NCBI GenBank assembly: GCA_963795835.1
Contig: CAWCJC010000005.1
Span: 62,001 to 126,000, forward strand
Source of the DNA: JALYXI01 sp963795835
GTDB taxonomy: Bacteria > Acidobacteriota > Terriglobia > Bryobacterales > Bryobacteraceae
Direction: 5' to 3'
Length of the DNA stretch: 64,000 nucleotides
The position numbers were made by a program, and so were the translations under genes. Shown here piece after piece: positions 18,096-28,320 of the stretch. Position 1 is the first letter of the stretch. The number at the start of each line of letters is the position of its first letter. Under the pieces are notes generated by a model. That model was not told where the DNA came from and searched no databases. It worked only from the letters and a program-made list of their open reading frames with translations.

Positions 18096-18365
18096 ATGAA
18101 AGAGCGTTTTCACGAGTTATCGTCGTACTTGCTGGATAGCAGTTTTTTCCTGGTTCAGGCCGTTGAATTCATGGAGAAAAATCTGATCGAATTGGCGCTT
18201 GCCCGGACAAACGGCAATCAGCTCGCCGCCAGCAAGATGTTGGGAATTCACCGGAACACTATGAAGCGGAAGATGACCGAATATGGCATCCCTCCCAAGC
18301 ATCCGCAACGGAAGCCAATGGCAAAAGCGAAAACGCCCGTGAAGGCCCATCGACGGATGGCGTGA
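18096..18365 (+). CDS. Small Fis-type helix-turn-helix protein
   Basis: An 89-residue protein whose middle is a Fis/NtrC C-terminal type DNA-binding domain: FMEKNLIELALARTNGNQLAASKMLGIHRNTMKRKMTEYGI. The N-terminal 25 residues and the Lys/Pro-rich tail (PKHPQRKPMAKAKTPVKAHRR) have no recognisable domain, so it is a free-standing Fis-like module with no sensor or ATPase part. The ATG directly follows the cvpA TAA and the end overlaps the HAD gene start (TGATG). It may regulate its own operon or act as a nucleoid protein; neither is shown by the sequence. Confidence 0.85.
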   Translation: MKERFHELSSYLLDSSFFLVQAVEFMEKNLIELALARTNGNQLAASKMLGIHRNTMKRKMTEYGIPPKHPQRKPMAKAKTPVKAHRRMA

Positions 18366-19006
18366 TGGACCTGGCCATCTTCGATCTTGATGGCACGCTG
18401 ATCGATTCTAAGCTCGATCTGGCGCACAGCGTTAACGCTGCGCGCGCCCACCTGGGGTTGCCGCCGCTTGAAAATGAGACGGTGTACAGCTACGTGGGGA
18501 ACGGCGCGCCTGTGCTGATCCGTCGCTCGCTGGGGCCGGACGCGCCGGAAAGTGAAATCGCGGCGGCGCTCGAGTTTTTCCTGGGCTACTATCGCGAGCA
18601 TATGCTCGACAACACCGTCCTTTATCCGGGTGTTCGCAACGCGCTCGACCGCATGTTGCGCGCCGGCATACCGCTGGCCGTGCTGACGAATAAGCCGGTG
18701 CGGATCAGCGTGGATATTATGACCGGGCTTGGGCTGGCAGGGCACTTTCGCTATATTTACGGAGGCAACAGCTTCGAATTCAAGAAGCCGCATCCGATCG
18801 GCATCGATACGCTGGTGAGTCATTTAAACGCAGACCGATCCAAAACCGTAATGGTGGGGGATAGCAACGTAGACATGGAAACCGCGCGCGCCGCGAACGT
18901 GAAAGCGTGTGGGGTAACCTACGGATTCAACCCGGAAACACTGAAAAGCACGCCGCCGGACTTTCTGGTGGACAGCCTGGAGCAGCTGGCGGATCTTTAT
19001 GAGTGA
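18365..19006 (+). CDS. HAD family phosphatase, phosphoglycolate phosphatase type
   Basis: A 213-residue HAD hydrolase with the nucleophile motif IFDLDGTLIDSK at its N-terminus, motif II in LAVLTNKP, the lysine in FKKPHPIGI and the metal site VMVGDSNVDMETARAAN. A helical cap follows motif I, as in Gph-type enzymes that clear 2-phosphoglycolate; substrate range in this family is broad. The ATG at 18365 shares a base with the preceding stop. Its last eight bases overlap the HIT gene. Confidence 0.88.
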   Translation: MDLAIFDLDGTLIDSKLDLAHSVNAARAHLGLPPLENETVYSYVGNGAPVLIRRSLGPDAPESEIAAALEFFLGYYREHMLDNTVLYPGVRNALDRMLRAGIPLAVLTNKPVRISVDIMTGLGLAGHFRYIYGGNSFEFKKPHPIGIDTLVSHLNADRSKTVMVGDSNVDMETARAANVKACGVTYGFNPETLKSTPPDFLVDSLEQLADLYE

Positions 19007-19427
19007 GTTGTGTATTTTTTGCCGGATCGCCGCCAAAGAAATTCCGGCGCAGATCGTTTTCGAAGACGAAAATTCGCTTGCGTTCCTGGATATCGAGCCG
19101 CTGTTTCCGGGCCATGCGCTTCTGGTCCCGAAACATCATGCCGAGACCATCACGGATTTGCCGCCGTCCCAGGTAGGCCCGCTATTTGAGAACGCACAGC
19201 GGCTGACTCGGGCCGTGGAGCTGGCCATGGAGGCGGGCGGATCTTTTTTGGGCATCAACAACCGTATCAGCCAGAGCGTGCCGCACCTGCATATTCATAT
19301 TGTTCCGCGCCGAAAGAAAGACGGCCTGCGCGGCTTCTTCTGGCCGCGCAAAAAGTATGAGAGCGACTTGCACCTGTCCGAAGTCGCAGAATCGATCCGG
19401 GCGGCGCTTAAGGCAGTAGCGCCTTAA
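18999..19427 (+). CDS. HIT family nucleotide hydrolase/transferase
   Basis: A 142-residue histidine-triad protein. It opens with CIFCRIAAKEIPAQIVFEDENSLAFLDI and has PGHALLVPKHHAETITDL, ending with the catalytic triad HLHIHIVPR. The KKDGLRGFFWPRKKY segment is the usual C-terminal lobe. Such proteins cleave nucleoside phosphoramidates or dinucleoside polyphosphates. It is the last gene of the run starting at thiE. Its final 20 bases overlap a convergent receiver-domain gene. Confidence 0.92.
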   Translation: MSELCIFCRIAAKEIPAQIVFEDENSLAFLDIEPLFPGHALLVPKHHAETITDLPPSQVGPLFENAQRLTRAVELAMEAGGSFLGINNRISQSVPHLHIHIVPRRKKDGLRGFFWPRKKYESDLHLSEVAESIRAALKAVAP

Positions 19428-19770
19428 TCTTCAGTTGGAGCCGGACGAAGTCCACGGGCTTCGTATCGTAGTCGTTGCAGCCGGCCTCCATGGCTTTCTC
19501 CCGGTCGCCTGGCATGGCGTGGGCGGTCAACGCGATTACGGGCACATCCTTGGTCCTGGGATCCTCACGCAATGCCCGGGTGGCGTCCCATCCGTTCATC
19601 ACGGGGAGACTCATGTCCATCAGGATCAAATCGGGAGATTCGGAGAAGGCCATGCTCACGCCTTGTTCGCCATCCACGGCCACGGCGACGTCAAATCCGG
19701 CGCGTTTTAGCCGGCGCACCAGCATGTCGCGGTTCATTTCGTTGTCTTCGATTAACAGTAGCTTGCTCAC
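19408..19770 (-). CDS. Single-domain response regulator (CheY-like)
   Basis: A 120-residue stand-alone receiver domain. Acidic pocket residues lie in LLLIEDNEMNRDML, the phospho-acceptor is Asp52 (LILMDMSLPVMNG), the conserved Thr/Ala is in VIALTAHAMPGD, and Lys104 is in DYDTKPVDF. There is no output domain, so it would act by protein-protein contact or in a phosphorelay. Its N-terminus closely resembles the receiver half of the divergent cyclase gene 27 bases away, which suggests the two arose by duplication. No dedicated histidine kinase is adjacent. Confidence 0.93.
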   Translation of the reverse strand: MSKLLLIEDNEMNRDMLVRRLKRAGFDVAVAVDGEQGVSMAFSESPDLILMDMSLPVMNGWDATRALREDPRTKDVPVIALTAHAMPGDREKAMEAGCNDYDTKPVDFVRLQLKIKALLP

Positions 19771-19797
19771 TGGGACCCAAAGCTATAATAAACGTGC

Positions 19798-20862
19798 TTG
19801 GCAATTCCCGCTATCCCAGGTCATCTTCTGGTTGTCGATGATAACGAAAATAACCGCGACATGCTGGTGCGTCTGCTCAACCGCCAGGGCTTGACGACTT
19901 CCACCGCCAGCAACGGCCGCGAAGCTTTGGAAATGGTTCGGGAGCACGGTTACGACCTGATGCTGCTGGACATTATGATGCCCGAAGTAGACGGCTTCGA
20001 GGTGCTCCAGATTATGAAGGCGGACGCCGCACTGCGCGAACTGCCGGTGATTGTGCTTTCCGCGATTCACGAGATGGATGCGATCATCCGCTGCATCAAG
20101 ATGGGTGCGGATGATTATCTTCCGAAGCCCATCGATTTGACGCTGCTGCGGGCGCGGGTAACCGCGAGCATACAGAAAAAGCGGCTGAGGGACCGGGAAA
20201 AGCAATTGCTGCTCAACATCCTGCCGCCTCGGATTGCGGAAGAACTGACGGAGAAAGGTTTTGTGGAGCCGCGACATTTGGATGAAGTCACGATCGTATT
20301 CACCGACTTCGTAAAGTTCTCGCGGATCACGAAGCAGCTCTCGGCGGGCGACCTGGTTTCGTTGCTGAATATTTGCTTCACCGAATTCGATCATATTGTG
20401 GCCCGGCGCAGGTTAGAGAAGTTGAAGACAATCGGCGACAGCTACATGCTGGTGGGCGGGCTGGAGAGCACGGCGGCTTCTCATCCGGTGGACGCTGTGC
20501 TGGCCGCTATAGAAATCGTGAACACTGTAAAACACTTCGCGGTTCCGGAGGGCGTGGAGTTAGAGGTGCGGGTTGGAATTCATACCGGGCCGGTGGTGGC
20601 GGGCGTTGTGGGAGTTCACAAGTTTGCGTTCGACGTTTGGGGCGATTCGGTGAACTACAGCGCGCGCCTTGAACAATCAAGCGAGCCGAACCGGATCAAT
20701 ATCTCGTCCGCCACGAAGGAGATGATCGATGGCTTCTTTGACTGCGAATACCGGGGCCAGGTGCGAACAAAAGACGAGCACTTAGAAGACATGTACTTCG
20801 TAAACGAAGCCGCTGAGGGCTTCGAAGCGCGGTATCTTGAGAAGTTCGGCCGCCAACCCTAG
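19798..20862 (+). CDS. Response regulator fused to a class III adenylate cyclase
   Basis: Residues 8-125 are a receiver domain (Asp58 acceptor in LMLLDIMMPEVDGF, Lys110). A short helical linker (QKKRLRDREKQLLLNILP) leads to a class III cyclase domain at about 155-340. Metal ligands are Asp170 (VFTDFVKFS) and Asp214 (TIGDSYMLVGG). Lys210 and Asp279 (FDVWGDSVN) are the pair that selects ATP, and Asn286 and Arg290 complete the transition-state set, so all catalytic residues are intact and cAMP is the expected product. The start is a TTG with no clear ribosome-binding site. Phosphorylation of the receiver probably controls cyclase activity. Confidence 0.93.
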   Translation: MAIPAIPGHLLVVDDNENNRDMLVRLLNRQGLTTSTASNGREALEMVREHGYDLMLLDIMMPEVDGFEVLQIMKADAALRELPVIVLSAIHEMDAIIRCIKMGADDYLPKPIDLTLLRARVTASIQKKRLRDREKQLLLNILPPRIAEELTEKGFVEPRHLDEVTIVFTDFVKFSRITKQLSAGDLVSLLNICFTEFDHIVARRRLEKLKTIGDSYMLVGGLESTAASHPVDAVLAAIEIVNTVKHFAVPEGVELEVRVGIHTGPVVAGVVGVHKFAFDVWGDSVNYSARLEQSSEPNRINISSATKEMIDGFFDCEYRGQVRTKDEHLEDMYFVNEAAEGFEARYLEKFGRQP

Positions 20863-20863
20863 G

Positions 20864-21955
20864 TTAGACGTTCGGAATTCGAGCGACGTGAGTGGAAAAC
20901 GGGGTAAGCTTTGTGCCCGTTTCCGCCACATACCAATCATAAAAAACGCGAATTCCTGCTTGGGCGGCGGCGGCTGTGGGAACGGCAAAAATCAGGCCGA
21001 AAAAGCCGAAGATTTGGCTCCCAGCGGCAATGAGAAACAGGCCGAGCAGCGGATGCAACTCCACGGCATTGCGCATGATCATCGGTTGCAGGATCCAGTC
21101 ATCAATCAGCTTAATGATCATGATGGTGAGAACTACTTTGTAGATAATGTTGATGTCGTGAAACTGAAGATAGGCCATTCCGGAGGAAAGAATGGCGATG
21201 CTGAACGGGCCAAGATACGGAATCACGTTGACCACTCCGGCCAGTACCGCGAGTTCCAACGCGTACTCAAGCCCGATGAGCCGCAACGCAATGTAAGTAA
21301 CGATTCCGAACAGCAGGCAATCCAGCATTAAGCCGCGCAAATAGCTGCCCAACACCGCGTCGATTTGATACACCAGGGAGACGACTTTCTCCACATGCCG
21401 CCGCGGGCATGCCCGCACCAAGCCGTTTACCCACTGCGGGCCCTCCACCAAGGGGAAATAAGTAAGCAGCGGCAATACGAGTAGGTCCAGCAGCTTCGGC
21501 GAGAACGCAATAAAGGCTGCGGGAAGGCCGGCAAGGGAGTTTTGGAGCCATCGCCGGCCCGCTTCCATGGCCGCGATTGCCTGCTCCGAGCCGACCGGAA
21601 GACGGCTCAGCCAGTGCTGCTCGATGTCGGCGGGAAAGGTATTGACGAGGCCGGCGAGTTCGGAAAGGCGGTCGTGCTGGTTGGAGACCATCGCGATGGT
21701 GAGGGGGATCAGGATTCGCGCCGCGAGAACGAGGACAGCAGTCACCAGAATGTAAAAGCCGACAACCACGCGTCCGCGGCGGTAACCGCGCGCTTCCAGG
21801 CGGACAATGAGCGGATTGAACAGGTAAGCGAGAACGATTCCGATGAAAAACAGGAAAATGATTTCGCCGAGAAAGCGCAGAAAGAAGTAAGTGATGAAGA
21901 GGATGGCGGATGCGGCCATCAGCGCGAAAATTCGATTTTCGTGGCGCGAAATCAC
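20864..21955 (-). CDS. AI-2E family membrane protein (TqsA/PerM type)
   Basis: A 363-residue protein with about eight membrane helices, opening FALMAASAILFITYFFLRFLGEIIFLFFIGIVLAYLFNPLIVRLEARGYRRG. The conserved C-terminal core reads VLAGVVNVIPYLGPFSIAILS and IKLIDDWILQPMIMRNAVELHPLLGLFLIAAGSQIFGFFGLIFAVP. Family members export varied small molecules or ions; the AI-2 exporter name is historical for many. The ATG overlaps the stop of the upstream cyclic-nucleotide-binding gene by four bases, so the two are translated together. Its stop is separated by one base from the convergent cyclase stop. Confidence 0.92.
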   Translation of the reverse strand: MISRHENRIFALMAASAILFITYFFLRFLGEIIFLFFIGIVLAYLFNPLIVRLEARGYRRGRVVVGFYILVTAVLVLAARILIPLTIAMVSNQHDRLSELAGLVNTFPADIEQHWLSRLPVGSEQAIAAMEAGRRWLQNSLAGLPAAFIAFSPKLLDLLVLPLLTYFPLVEGPQWVNGLVRACPRRHVEKVVSLVYQIDAVLGSYLRGLMLDCLLFGIVTYIALRLIGLEYALELAVLAGVVNVIPYLGPFSIAILSSGMAYLQFHDINIIYKVVLTIMIIKLIDDWILQPMIMRNAVELHPLLGLFLIAAGSQIFGFFGLIFAVPTAAAAQAGIRVFYDWYVAETGTKLTPFSTHVARIPNV

Positions 21956-22485
21956 GATTGTTCCACGAGAATTTCAGGGCCGGAAACCAGGCGTTCGGAG
22001 GTGGACCGGAGACGCGAGGAGAGGAGTTTGACCAGTTGATTCAGAATGATGACGCCAACGCGCGGCCGTGCTTTGATTAGGCCGAACAGACGGGTTCGAT
22101 AGAGGAGGTAAACCGTAGTATCAACAGTGGCAATAGCGGAAGCGGAGCGAGGCAACTCTTCGATGAGAGCCATTTCGCCGAAAAAGTCCCCCGCCCGCGC
22201 CGTTGCAAGGAGCTGCGTGCGGCCGTCCGGAGTGCGCTTTACTAAGTCAACTGCGCCTTCTTCCACGATGAAGAGCGCGCGGCCAATATCTCCTTCTTCA
22301 AAGAGAGGTTCGCCTTCGGCATACGATTTTTTGAACAGGCTTTGGATGAGGTAACCGATATCGCGCATTCCCAGGTCCTCAAACAGCGGCACCCCGCGAA
22401 GGAACTTCGCGCATGCCGTAAAAGCGGGGTCTTTGAACAAGCGATTGAAAAAACCAGGGGTGGGAATCGAGCGTTCTTCCGCCAT
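21952..22485 (-). CDS. Cyclic-nucleotide-binding domain protein without output domain
   Basis: A 177-residue protein with one CNB domain (about residues 30-150): FLRGVPLFEDLGMRDIGYLI, then EGEPLFEEGDIGRALFIVEEGAVDLV and the phosphate-binding cassette FFGEMALIEELPRSASAIA, which keeps the Glu and Arg that contact cAMP ribose and phosphate. There is no helix-turn-helix, so it is not a CRP-type regulator. It overlaps the AI-2E family gene by four bases, suggesting it works with that membrane protein. An adenylate cyclase is encoded about 1.1 kb away. Its start is divergent from lctP with an 81-base gap. Confidence 0.9.
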   Translation of the reverse strand: MAEERSIPTPGFFNRLFKDPAFTACAKFLRGVPLFEDLGMRDIGYLIQSLFKKSYAEGEPLFEEGDIGRALFIVEEGAVDLVKRTPDGRTQLLATARAGDFFGEMALIEELPRSASAIATVDTTVYLLYRTRLFGLIKARPRVGVIILNQLVKLLSSRLRSTSERLVSGPEILVEQS

Positions 22486-22566
22486 TACCGTTGGAAATAC
22501 GGTAGCAGGTTTGGGGCCGTGGTTTGTAGCAGGAATGGCCGCCTGATATGATCGGCAATCTCAATC

Positions 22567-24153
<1,587 letters not shown>

Positions 24154-24191
24154 GTGCCTTTTGGCAAGGATCGGTAGCTGTAACGTAAGTT

Positions 24192-25304
24192 ATGGAATTG
24201 TGGGAGCAGTATGCGAACGAGTTTCCGGTTCGCGAGAATCTGATTTACCTGAATCACGCTGGTGTGTCTCCCTTATGCAGGAGAGCGGCCGACGCGATGT
24301 CGGCGCTGGCTCAAGATGCGCTGCATTGGGGCAGCTGGCATTATGGCGATTGGCTGGCCGCTTATAGCGAATTGCGCGAATCCACCGCGCGGCTGATTGG
24401 GAGCAAACGTTCCGAGATCGCCATTGTAAAAAACACCTCGGAAGGAATAGCGATCGTCGCCAATGGCCTGCAATGGCAAACGGGTGATCGCGTGGTCGCT
24501 TTTCGGGAAGAGTTTCCGGCGAATTTTTTCCCTTGGGTGCGGCTGGAACAAGAGGGAAAAATTCAGATTACCTGGCTTTCATATCTGGATCCGCTTGAGA
24601 CGATTGACGAAGCTTGCAAAGGCGCGCGCTTGCTTTCGATCAGTTATGTCCAGTATCTAAGCGGGTACCGGTGCGACCTGAAGGCAATCGGCGAGATTTG
24701 CGCGCGACGCGGGTGCTTATTTTTTGTAGATGCGATTCAGGGGCTGGGCGTCTTTCCTTTAGACGTCCAAGAGTGCTCAATCTCCGCTCTCGCTGCCGAT
24801 GGGCACAAGTGGTTGATGGGCCCTGAAGGGTGCGGAATCTTATACGTTCGGGAAGAAGTTCAGGAACTGGTTGAGCCCCGAGAATTTGGATGGACAAATA
24901 CGAAGGAGTTCAACGACTATGCTTCGCGCGATATGACCTTGCGGCCCGATGCCGGCCGGTATGAGTGCGGCACATTGAACACAATCGGATGCTATGGGTT
25001 GAGAGCTTCGGTAAATTTCGTGCTGGAGGTTGGAGTTCACAATATCGGGAATGCGGTGCTGGCTCGCGCGGATCAGGTGGCGCGGAGTTTGGCAAATTGC
25101 GAACTGCTGGGCGACAGGGTGGGCGAGACGGGAGCGGGAATTGTGAGCTTTCGAAGGCGGGATGAAAACTATCTGGTGACGATGAGGAGACTAAAAGAAC
25201 ACAAGATCATGGCAGCGCCCCGGCAAGGTTGGGTGCGCATTTCTCCCCATTTCTACACAACGCCCCGAGATATCGAGACGTTGGTAGAAGCGGTGGAGAG
25301 ATAA
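24192..25304 (+). CDS. PLP-dependent class V aminotransferase/cysteine-desulfurase-like enzyme
   Basis: A 370-residue fold-type I enzyme. It opens with NLIYLNHAGVSPL, has the cofactor-contacting stretch NTSEGIAIVANGL and the Schiff-base lysine in LAADGHKWLMGPEGCGIL, and ends with a small domain (GAGIVSFRRRDENYLVTMRRLKEHKIMAAPR, WVRISPHFYTTPRDIETLV). The pattern fits the isopenicillin-N-epimerase/EgtE/selenocysteine-lyase-like branch, whose substrates vary. Neighbours (lactate permease, LysM protein) do not suggest one. It starts 38 bases after lctP. Confidence 0.85.
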   Translation: MELWEQYANEFPVRENLIYLNHAGVSPLCRRAADAMSALAQDALHWGSWHYGDWLAAYSELRESTARLIGSKRSEIAIVKNTSEGIAIVANGLQWQTGDRVVAFREEFPANFFPWVRLEQEGKIQITWLSYLDPLETIDEACKGARLLSISYVQYLSGYRCDLKAIGEICARRGCLFFVDAIQGLGVFPLDVQECSISALAADGHKWLMGPEGCGILYVREEVQELVEPREFGWTNTKEFNDYASRDMTLRPDAGRYECGTLNTIGCYGLRASVNFVLEVGVHNIGNAVLARADQVARSLANCELLGDRVGETGAGIVSFRRRDENYLVTMRRLKEHKIMAAPRQGWVRISPHFYTTPRDIETLVEAVER

Positions 25305-25307
25305 CGT

Positions 25308-25727
25308 TTACGGAATGACGATGGTTTGTCCGGCCCGGATCTTGTCCGCGTCAGGGATGCTTTCCTTGTTGGCCTCGAGGATCTTGGAATACTCTGACGC
25401 CTTACCGTAGAAGCGTTGTGAGATGCCGGATAATGTATCGCCGGGCTGAATGGTGTAAGTGCGCTGGCTGCTTGACGCCCCGGCGGCCGCCGTTGCGGTT
25501 TGCGCCTGAGGGGAGACTGTGATGTTGGCAGTCAGATCAGAATAGTTGGGGTCCACCAGCTTTATCTGATTCCAAACATCATTCTTCGCATCTTCAGAAG
25601 GCGCTACGCCTTCGATGTAGAGCTTTGAACCCTCCATGTTGACGTGGTGCAACTGCACGCCTTTCTGAGAAATGGTGTTTAACACAGATTGGTATTTCGA
25701 TTTGAGTGTTTCAAGTTGGTCTGCCAT
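25308..25727 (-). CDS. BON-LysM domain protein (YgaU-like)
   Basis: A 139-residue protein with an N-terminal BON-like domain (LETLKSKYQSVLNTI, LYIEGVAPSEDAKNDVWNQI) and a C-terminal LysM module (RTYTIQPGDTLSGISQRFYGK, then YSKILEANKESIPDADKIRAGQTIVIP). The layout matches E. coli YgaU/Kbp. No signal peptide is visible. The ATG at 25727 is chosen because GGAG lies six bases upstream; an ATG six codons earlier lacks this. It is convergent with the aminotransferase and lies just downstream of the YbbP-like permease on the same strand. Confidence 0.9.
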   Translation of the reverse strand: MADQLETLKSKYQSVLNTISQKGVQLHHVNMEGSKLYIEGVAPSEDAKNDVWNQIKLVDPNYSDLTANITVSPQAQTATAAAGASSSQRTYTIQPGDTLSGISQRFYGKASEYSKILEANKESIPDADKIRAGQTIVIP

Positions 25728-25766
25728 AAGAGCTCCGGTAAACACAGTAGCAACAGGAGGGCCACC

Positions 25767-28320
25767 CTACTCCTCGCGGAGGATTTCGAGTGGTTTTTGT
25801 CCGAGGATACGAAAGCTGGCGAGCCAACCGGCAACATTCGCGACTGTCGCAGTAAGCAGGACGCAGATCAGATTTGGGATCAGGTCGAAGCGGATTGGCG
25901 CGTCGAGAAAACGGTGCAAGAGAATGTTTGCAAATCCGCTGGCGAGCAGGCTGCCCATCAGGCCCGAGACTACACCGAGAACAAGAAACTCCACCGAAAA
26001 GATTTCAGCGACGCGGCGGCGTGTCGCGCCGATGGTCTTGAGGATTACGACTTCGCGAATGCGACGGAAGCGCGTGCCGGCGATGCTGGAAGCCAGAATG
26101 ACGGCTCCTGCCAGGATCGCAAAAGCGGAGATAAACCGGATCACGAGGGAAATTTGATCGACAACATCCTGGACAATCTGCAGAACGTCGGCAATGTTGA
26201 CAACGGTAACCGTGGGAAAACGGTCATAAAGGGCGCGCTGGAGTTGCCCGACATCCGGAGGCCGAACGCGGAGGCTGGCGTAATAAATAACAGGAAGCCC
26301 CTCAAGCGCGCCAGGGCTGAAGAAAAATTCAATGCGCGCATTCATGCGGATGGCATCCGTCTTGTGAATGGAGGAGACCGTGGCGGGAATGTCGTGGCTG
26401 GGTGTGGACCACACGACAGGCATGCCTGGCTTCAGGTGCAGCACTTTGGCGGCCTCTTCAGAGACTGAAACCTGTGGTGAGGCGGGTGTGCCTTTCCACC
26501 AAACGCCCTCGACGATCTTGGTGGAGGGGGGCAACGTTTCCGCGGTGGTGACCGAAACGGTGGACGCATATCGTCGCGCAACGCCCTTTAAGTTATTGCG
26601 AACCAGCGGCTGGCCGTTCACGCTGGACAGGCGCGCGGATACGGTTCCGACGGTGTCCGGCTTACCTTGTACACCCTTCTGTTTACCAAGCAGGGCCAGC
26701 ACGGCATCGCGATTCCGGGGCGTCATATCGAGGAGAAATACATTCGGCATTCCGGGCGGAGCGCTCTTTACCAGTTCAGAGAGCAGGCCGCGCTGGACTA
26801 AATAAACGGTAAGCGTGAACATCACGCCGATGCCGAGCGCGACAAGAGCCGATTGCGCATGATTGCCGGGGCGATAGAGATTCGCGATGCCGTGGCGCAG
26901 CGCGGGGCGCAACCTTTGCGCCGCCGGCACGGCTGAACCAGCGAAGGCCTTTGAGCAGCAGCCATGCGACAAGTGAGAGCGCGGCGACGCTTCCGGCGAG
27001 ACCCCCGGCGAACCATGCGCCCATCTGGGCCGAACTGCTGAGCCACGCGGCTACAAATGCGATTCCGATTAGGATCGCGATAGTGGTGAGGATCGTGTCG
27101 CGCCAGTTGCGCAGACGTTCGCCCCACGGTTTCGCGGGAGACGTTTCCGCCATTTCGCGGCGAAAGATAAGGCCGGGGCGAATATGTTTAACGGAAAGCA
27201 GAGGCGGAAGCGTGAAGAGCAGAGTACAGAGTAAAGCGATCGCCATACCCTGCCCCGCCGTGGCGAAATCCCAAGGCACATTCGCACTCACGCTGAAATA
27301 GCGCGCGATGAAGATGGGAAACGCACGCTGGACTGCAAGTCCGAAGAGAACACCGATCACGCCGCCGGCGAGACCGAGTCCGGCTGTCTGAATGACATAA
27401 ATCGAAACGATCTGCCAGGAGCGGGCACCCAGACATTTCATTACAGCGATGCTGTCCATCTTCTGCGCCAGATGAGCGCGGATCGCGGTCGCTACACCGA
27501 GCGCGCCTACAATGAGCGCGATCAAACTGACCAGGCTAAGAAAGGTGGTGGCCCGTTCCAGGCCTTGTTCGATGGCTGGATTCGTCTGGCGGAAGTCCGT
27601 GATCAGTCCTTCCGGGAACTGTCGCTTCAGTTCCGCCCTTACTTGCTCCACCTTGGCGTCAGCGGGAAGCCTGAAAAGAAATCGCTCGGAAGCGCGGCTG
27701 CCGACGATCAAGAGACCGGCTCGCTCGAGCGCCTCCCGCGACATCAGGATGCGCGGGCCGACATTGAGGGAGCCCGACATGCGGTCCGGTTCGCTTTCCG
27801 TCTTACCGATGATGCGGAAAGATTGGCCGCCCAGACGGAGCGAATCGCCGGGATTCAGATGAAGGCGGAGAAGAAGGTCTTCGGAGACGGCGCAGGAATC
27901 GGGCGTAAGTTCCGTTTTGATGTCGCCTTTTGGACTAAGCTTCACCTCGCCATAGAACGGATAGGCGCGCGGGTCGACTGCTTTGACGGAGACCAGAACG
28001 GGTGGGAGATCCGCCGAACCGGAGGCCATGGTGATGGTTTCCGTGACCCAGGTCCGGCGGATACCTTTGGCCTCAAGCTTGTTCATCGCCTCAGTTTGCG
28101 CAGGCGAGGGCAGGGCAAACACACGCACGGAGAGATCGGCAGCCATGAGGGTGCGGGCCTCGCGAAGGAGGACGGACTGGAAGGCCCGACTGAAACCGCG
28201 CACTCCCGTGAGCGAGGCGACGCCCAGTGCTACGGCGAGGATGACAAACGTGAATTTGGCTGCGGACGCGCGCGATTCCCGCCAGGCAATATTAGCGAAC
28301 GTGCGCAACTGGCTGGGCAT
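25767..28320 (-). CDS. ybbP: FtsX-like ABC transporter permease (YbbP type), one-base frameshift
   Basis: Two overlapping frames make one protein of about 850 residues once one extra base near 26905-26935 is removed. The N-terminal half (28320 to about 26930) has TM1 (FTFVILAVALGVASLTGVRGF), a MacB-PCD-like periplasmic domain and a first FtsX domain (LVSLIALIVGALGVATAIRAHLAQKMDSIAVMKCLGA). The second half continues with GIANLYRPGNHAQSALVALGIGVMF and a second FtsX domain (FISAFAILAGAVILASSIAGTRFRRIREVVILKTIGATRRR). Two FtsX domains in one chain is the YbbP layout. It overlaps the ATPase gene by 29 bases. The break lies in a GC-rich run and is probably a sequence error. Confidence 0.88.

Noticed and set aside
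26776..26972. Reading the YbbP-like locus as two separate overlapping permease genes
   Set aside because: The first part ends in Arg-rich nonsense just where the second begins family-like sequence, and one base restores a single two-FtsX protein, the known YbbP architecture.
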